From the NCBI RefSeq assembly GCF_005405885.1, contig NZ_BJFL01000001.1, positions 186,001 through 250,000 on the forward strand: 64,000 nucleotides of DNA, written 5' to 3'. Below, in pieces: positions 61,303 through 64,000 of the stretch; within the stretch, counting starts at the first letter, position 1, and every line of letters starts with the position of its first letter. Source of the stretch: Gandjariella thermophila (GTDB lineage Bacteria; Actinomycetota; Actinomycetes; Mycobacteriales; Pseudonocardiaceae). The translations under genes were made by a program, and so were the position numbers. The notes below the pieces were generated by a model that searched no databases, was not told the origin of the DNA, and was given only the letters and a program-made list of their open reading frames with translations.

Positions 61303-61596
61303 TCAGCTGCAGCCCCAGCCCCACCAGGAACGCCAACCCCACCAGCCGGGGTTCCAGCCCCAGTTCCAGAAGCCGCCGTGCCAGCCCCAGCCCCAGAAGC
61401 CCTGGTTCCAGCCCCACGTGCGGTGCCAGCCGGTCCAGCACTGCTGCGGAACGGCGGCCGTGGTCTGCTGGGCCACGGGGGCGCTTTCCGGCTGCGCGGC
61501 GGGCGCCGCGGTGGCCGTCGCGCCCGCGCCGAGCGCGACACCACCGGCCAGGGCGAAACTCGCCAGCAGCGTCGTCATCCCCTTACGGAATTGCAT
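61303..61596 (-). CDS. Secreted Trp/Gly-rich protein, short paralogue
   Basis: A 97-residue exported protein. MQFRKGMTTLLASFALAGGVALGAGATATAAPA is a Sec signal peptide, followed by an Ala/Pro/Gln/Thr spacer to PQQC. The rest is a 44-residue block bounded by two cysteines (PQQCW...GWGCS) in which 16 residues are Trp, mostly alternating as GWGW, with WNWGWNPGWWGW in the middle. It is a clear paralogue of the protein encoded immediately upstream. ATG 61596 is used because it begins the signal peptide; the frame opens 7 codons earlier. No known domain; function unknown. Confidence 0.85.
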   Translation of the reverse strand: MQFRKGMTTLLASFALAGGVALGAGATATAAPAAQPESAPVAQQTTAAVPQQCWTGWHRTWGWNQGFWGWGWHGGFWNWGWNPGWWGWRSWWGWGCS

Positions 61597-61650
61597 CGCA
61601 ATCCCCTCTCTCCGCATAGGGCGTGATCGGAACCGCCGTTTCGGCGGGTA

Positions 61651-62082
61651 CTAGCTGCAGCCCCAGCCCCAGTAACCGGGGTTCCAGCCCCAGTTCCAGG
61701 TGCGGTGCCAGCCCCAGCCCCAGTAGCCCGGGTTCCAGCCCCAGTTCCAGCTACCGAAGTGCCAGCCCCAGCCCCAGTAGCCCGGGTTCCAGCCCCAGTT
61801 CCAGCCCCAGTGCCAGCCCCAGCCCCAGTGAGCGGGGTGCCAACCCCACCAGCACTGCTGCGGAACGGCACCCTTGGCCTGCGGCGCCTGAACCTCGGGG
61901 GCCGATGTGGTGTGCACGACCGGCGCGGCCGCGACGGTCGGCGCGGGCGTGGCCGCCGCGCTGGCGGCACTCTGCGAGGCGAGGGCCATACCCCCGGCCA
62001 GACCGGCGGTCATGGCCAGCGCCGCGACGATCCGGACGGCGCGCCCGGCGAAACCGGACCTCTGGCTGCGTGTTTTTTCCAT
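61651..62082 (-). CDS. Secreted Trp/Gly-rich repeat protein, long paralogue
   Basis: A 143-residue exported protein. The signal peptide is RAVRIVAALAMTAGLAGGMALASQSAASAA; an Ala/Pro/Val/Thr spacer leads to PQQC. The final block runs from that Cys to a penultimate Cys (66 residues) and contains 24 Trp. It holds three near-identical copies of NWGWNPGYWGWG, 18 and 17 residues apart, separated by WHFGSW or WHRTW. GGAAGGGAAG precedes the ATG. It lies 54 bp upstream of the short paralogue, probably in the same transcript. The DNA shows matching direct repeats, so the array may expand or contract. No family recognised. Confidence 0.87.
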   Translation of the reverse strand: MEKTRSQRSGFAGRAVRIVAALAMTAGLAGGMALASQSAASAAATPAPTVAAAPVVHTTSAPEVQAPQAKGAVPQQCWWGWHPAHWGWGWHWGWNWGWNPGYWGWGWHFGSWNWGWNPGYWGWGWHRTWNWGWNPGYWGWGCS

Positions 62083-62351
62083 CGTTGCTTCCCTTCCGTA
62101 GATCCCGGGAGTACGACGTCACGTCGATCGGTGACCGACCAACGACAAACACAAATGTTCCCGTCGCCACAGTTCTGCGTTTGGGGAACACTCATTCGTG
62201 ACGCTCGCCCGTTTCATTCAGCGGGCAAGCAGCAACCGCTGATCGATGTGAACTAACAGCATCCCCTCCTCCCCACGTGTTCGACGTTTCTCGGGGGCGG
62301 AGGATGCCTGTAGGGCCGAAGGTCAGCCGCGGCCCCGGGACCATAGTCCCG

Positions 62352-62377
62352 GACGCGCGGAATCGCGTCTTCCTTTT
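62352..62377 (+). terminator. Orphan intrinsic terminator-like hairpin
   Basis: GACGCG (62352-62357) pairs with CGCGTC (62364-62369), followed by TTCCTTTT (62370-62377). No plus-strand gene precedes it within 1 kb, so it may end an unannotated RNA. Confidence 0.45.
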
Positions 62378-62476
62378 CGGTCGGCGTGCGTTTTTGAACT
62401 CGTCAAGAAATTGACCGGGATCCCCATTCCGGCGTGTTCGAGGGGGCGCCCTGGGGGGCGATCGGGGCGCGGCGCG

Positions 62477-62482
62477 TACGCT
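62477..62482 (+). promoter_or_regulatory. -10-like element of the 62490 gene
   Basis: TACGCT 7 bases before GTG 62490, no SD: leaderless pattern. Confidence 0.45.
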
Positions 62483-62489
62483 CGGCACC

Positions 62490-62801
62490 GTGGCGGCCAA
62501 GGCGGAGGACCCGTACCACGTGCAGGTGCCGACGGCGGAGCTGCGGCGCCTGGCGTTGGCGCTCGACGTGGTCGACCGGCACGCCGACCTCAACCACCGC
62601 TACCGCAGGATGATCGCGGACTCGCGGGCGGTCCTGTCCGCCGATCATGTCCGGCTGACCCAGGCACGCGGCCTGGCGAAGCGGCTCATGGTGCTGGCGA
62701 AGGCGGCCGGTCCCGCGCTGCGCGAAGACGTGCCGAAGCCCGACCGGGACGCGTTGGAGGCCGGTCTCCGACAGGCGGACGAACTCGTCTTCGGCCGCTG
62801 A
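62490..62801 (+). CDS. Small hypothetical protein
   Basis: A 103-residue, largely helical, charged protein (VQVPTAELRRLALALDVVDRHADLNHRYRRMIADSRAVLSADHVRLTQARGLAKRLMVLAKAAGPALREDVPKPDRDALEAGLRQADELVFGR). No signal peptide, membrane helix or recognised motif. GTG 62490 is supported by the TACGCT-N7 leaderless arrangement. The 3' end lies 8 bp from the convergent DUF397 gene. Function unknown. Confidence 0.65.
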   Translation: MAAKAEDPYHVQVPTAELRRLALALDVVDRHADLNHRYRRMIADSRAVLSADHVRLTQARGLAKRLMVLAKAAGPALREDVPKPDRDALEAGLRQADELVFGR

Positions 62802-62809
62802 CGCCCTGC

Positions 62810-63052
62810 CTACCGTTCCAGTTGTCCGGCCCTGGCGGCGGCGATCAGCCCGTGCCAGGCACCGACCGGGAAGACCAGCGCCGGCCCCTCCGGGTTCTTC
62901 GAGTCGCGGACGGCGGCCGCCGGTCCAGCGAAGGCCACCTCGACGCAGCTCGTGTTGTTGCCCCCGCCGCTGTGGCTCTCTTGCGCCACCGAGGTCCAGA
63001 CCAGTCCGCAGTGGACATCGCACCGCCTCTTCAGTCCGGGCTCACAGCTCAC
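62810..63052 (-). CDS. DUF397 protein, N-terminus out of frame
   Basis: An 80-residue frame containing most of a DUF397 domain: SHSGGGNNTSCVEVAFAGPAAAVRDSKNPEGPALVFPVGAWHGLIAAA. DUF397 proteins are small partners of XRE/DUF5753 regulators, and this one directly follows such a gene. The normal N-terminus (ATG 63018, reading MSTADWSGPRWRK) is present but in a different frame; the switch needs one extra base near 62977-62982. As it stands, translation would have to begin at ATG 63052, overlapping the xre 3' end by 11 bp, and would replace the conserved RWRKSS segment. Either a recent frameshift or a sequencing error. Confidence 0.7.
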   Translation of the reverse strand: MSCEPGLKRRCDVHCGLVWTSVAQESHSGGGNNTSCVEVAFAGPAAAVRDSKNPEGPALVFPVGAWHGLIAAARAGQLER

Positions 63053-63884
63053 GGATGACCTGCCTCAGCAACGCGACCGACTCCGCCGGACCGAGCGCCC
63101 GAGAACACAGGTGATCAAAGGTCAGCATACATGCGGTGACCTGCGCCTCCTTCTCCAAGTGTAAGCCGCCCGCCGGGTGGTCGATGAACACGACATCGGG
63201 GTCCTTGGGGTCTGCGAATCGCAGGACGATGAAACTGCCCTCCAAGCCCTCGTGCGGGCTCGTCGAGGACGCCAGCACCCGGAGGGTGACATTGCTCAGC
63301 TCGGACATCTCCACCAGGTGAGCCAGTTGCGTTCGCATCAGGGTCGTTCCGCCTATGGGACGGTGAAGGACGCTTTCGTCGATCAGGGCTTGTAACTCCA
63401 GCGGCGGGTTGTCGCGGAGTCGCGCCTGGCGGCGCATCCGCACGGCTATCTGGTTGTCGACGTCCTGCCGAGACCGGCGTTGCAGCCGATACGAAGCGAT
63501 AACAGCTCTTGCGTATTCCTCGGTCTGCAAAAGCCCCGGCACGTACCCGAGCTGGTACTCGTATACCGCACTCGCCTCGGCCTCCATACTGACGTAGCCC
63601 TTGTCGTTGAGGCCGTAGGCGTGCCGCCATCCGCGTTCGCGGGCGCGGACGGCCATGTCGATGATCTCCGGCCACTGGTCGCCGGGGACGCCGTAGAGGT
63701 CCAACATGGACTTAACCGCGTGCACGTCCACGCCGTTGACCGCGCGCTCGATGCGGCTGAGCTTGGCGGTGGAGAAGTGCAGCAGCGGCGCGGCCTCCTC
63801 AATGGACAGTCGCGCCTGCTCGCGGAGCCGGCGCAGCAGCCGGGCGAGCTGGCGGCGCTTGAAGGTGGGCCTGGATTCGGTCAC
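63042..63884 (-). CDS. XRE-family regulator with DUF5753 domain
   Basis: A 280-residue regulator. N-terminal XRE HTH: QLARLLRRLREQARLSIEEAAPLLHFSTAKLSRIERAVNGVDVHAVKSMLDLYGV; then the DUF5753 ligand-like domain: EAEASAVYEYQLGYVPGLLQTEEYARAVI...LRDNPPLELQALIDESVLHRPIGGTTLMRTQLAHLVEMSELSNVTLRVLASSTSPHEGLEGSFIVLRFADPKDPDVVFIDHPAGGLHLE. GTG 63884 is chosen since GGGGAGG ends 6 bases before it; ATG 63890 abuts the SD. Such genes pair with DUF397 genes and regulate development or antibiotics in actinobacteria. A short palindrome lies 53 bp upstream. Confidence 0.92.
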   Translation of the reverse strand: MTESRPTFKRRQLARLLRRLREQARLSIEEAAPLLHFSTAKLSRIERAVNGVDVHAVKSMLDLYGVPGDQWPEIIDMAVRARERGWRHAYGLNDKGYVSMEAEASAVYEYQLGYVPGLLQTEEYARAVIASYRLQRRSRQDVDNQIAVRMRRQARLRDNPPLELQALIDESVLHRPIGGTTLMRTQLAHLVEMSELSNVTLRVLASSTSPHEGLEGSFIVLRFADPKDPDVVFIDHPAGGLHLEKEAQVTACMLTFDHLCSRALGPAESVALLRQVIREL

Positions 63885-63936
63885 CGGCATCCTCCCCGTG
63901 TCGGTGAGGAGAATGATCACCCGGTAAGGCCGGAAT

Positions 63937-63949
63937 GTGTACCTTACAC
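63937..63949. promoter_or_regulatory. Small palindrome upstream of the xre gene
   Basis: GTGTA-CCT-TACAC, perfect 5-bp arms, 53 bp before GTG 63884. Candidate operator for autoregulation; short enough to be chance. Confidence 0.35.
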
Positions 63950-64000
63950 TTCCGCGACGATCAGCGCGGTCCTTACCCGCTGACGCTGCGGCACATGTCA

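Larger units (their letters stand above)
62083..62489. other. Long intergenic region upstream of the Trp-rich genes
   Basis: No protein-coding gene is supported in these 407 bases. It is less GC-rich than its surroundings near 62140-62260 and must hold the promoter of the Trp-rich pair. Other contents: a hairpin CCGGGAC-CATA-GTCCCGG (62335-62352), an intrinsic-terminator-like hairpin with a T-rich tail on the plus strand (62352-62377), and TACGCT at 62477-62482 for the next plus-strand gene. Confidence 0.6.

Noticed and set aside
61651-61860. Regularly repeated DNA that could suggest a CRISPR array
   Set aside because: The repeats encode in-frame GWNPGYWGWG units, have no unique spacers of constant length and no cas genes nearby.
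62083-62489. A c-di-AMP (ydaO-type) or other riboswitch upstream of the secreted Trp-rich genes
   Set aside because: The leader length and secreted product invited the idea, but I could not find the conserved core of any riboswitch class on either strand.

Overview
The window is very GC-rich, with strong third-position G/C bias, GTG/TTG starts and 4-bp GTGA/ATGA overlaps. It carries a complete Pup-proteasome locus, mycothiol ligase MshC, RbpA, a split Lnt/Ppm1 pair and an XRE-DUF397 pair. Together these point to an actinobacterium, most likely Pseudonocardiales (Amycolatopsis-like). No rRNA, tRNA, CRISPR array, IS element or phage gene was seen.

Layout. 0-5.8 kb: glycerophosphodiesterase, an Atg22/UMF1-type transporter, rbpA behind a good sigma-R promoter, then lnt and ppm1 (lipoprotein acylation and polyprenol-phosphate mannose). 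5.9-13.4 kb: a lysine-fermentation-type cluster. The minus-strand operon is kdd, amidohydrolase, a small TIR-like protein, kamD, kamE, kal; kamA diverges from it. The cleavage enzyme Kce is not in the window. 13.4-15.9 kb: an SGNH hydrolase, then decayed regulators (an ArsR-like pseudogene with two frame breaks and a 5'-truncated AraC tail) and an Lrp/AsnC regulator. 15.9-22.8 kb: M24 peptidase, 5'-3' exonuclease, DUF4333 membrane protein, HelY-like helicase, lipid kinase. 22.8-37.1 kb: tatC, a small membrane protein where tatA is usually found, pafC, pafB, a UbiA-type enzyme, pafA, prcA, prcB, pup, dop, then a Nudix hydrolase, a lipoprotein, an aldo/keto reductase and the proteasomal ATPase ARC/Mpa. 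37.3-50.3 kb: housekeeping (TrmI, site-2 protease, RecB-like nuclease, thioesterase, hisG, hisE, HAD phosphatase, metH, PAC2, mshC). 50.4-56.1 kb: a locus of a putative zincin lipoprotein, a large LuxR-type ATPase regulator and a second lipoprotein, with a shared palindromic motif. 56.2-64 kb: a VWA/MoxR pair, two unknowns, two tandem secreted proteins extremely rich in tryptophan, another unknown, and a DUF397/XRE regulator pair.

How the genes fit together. Pup, Dop, PafA, PrcBA and ARC make up pupylation and proteasomal degradation; PafB/PafC are WYL regulators of the DNA-damage response. KamA, KamDE, Kdd and Kal cover lysine to beta-lysine to 3,5-diaminohexanoate to 3-keto-5-aminohexanoate, plus deamination of 3-aminobutyryl-CoA. 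KamDE and MetH both need cobalamin.

Most unusual items: the Trp/Gly repeat proteins (61.3-62.1 kb), the TIR-like gene co-translated inside the lysine operon, a short dispersed repeat that begins at the stop codons of kamE and pafB, and a pair of near-identical AT-rich operator-like sites 6.7 kb apart, each in front of a gene remnant. Many genes have TANNNT 6-8 nt before the start codon, indicating leaderless transcripts.
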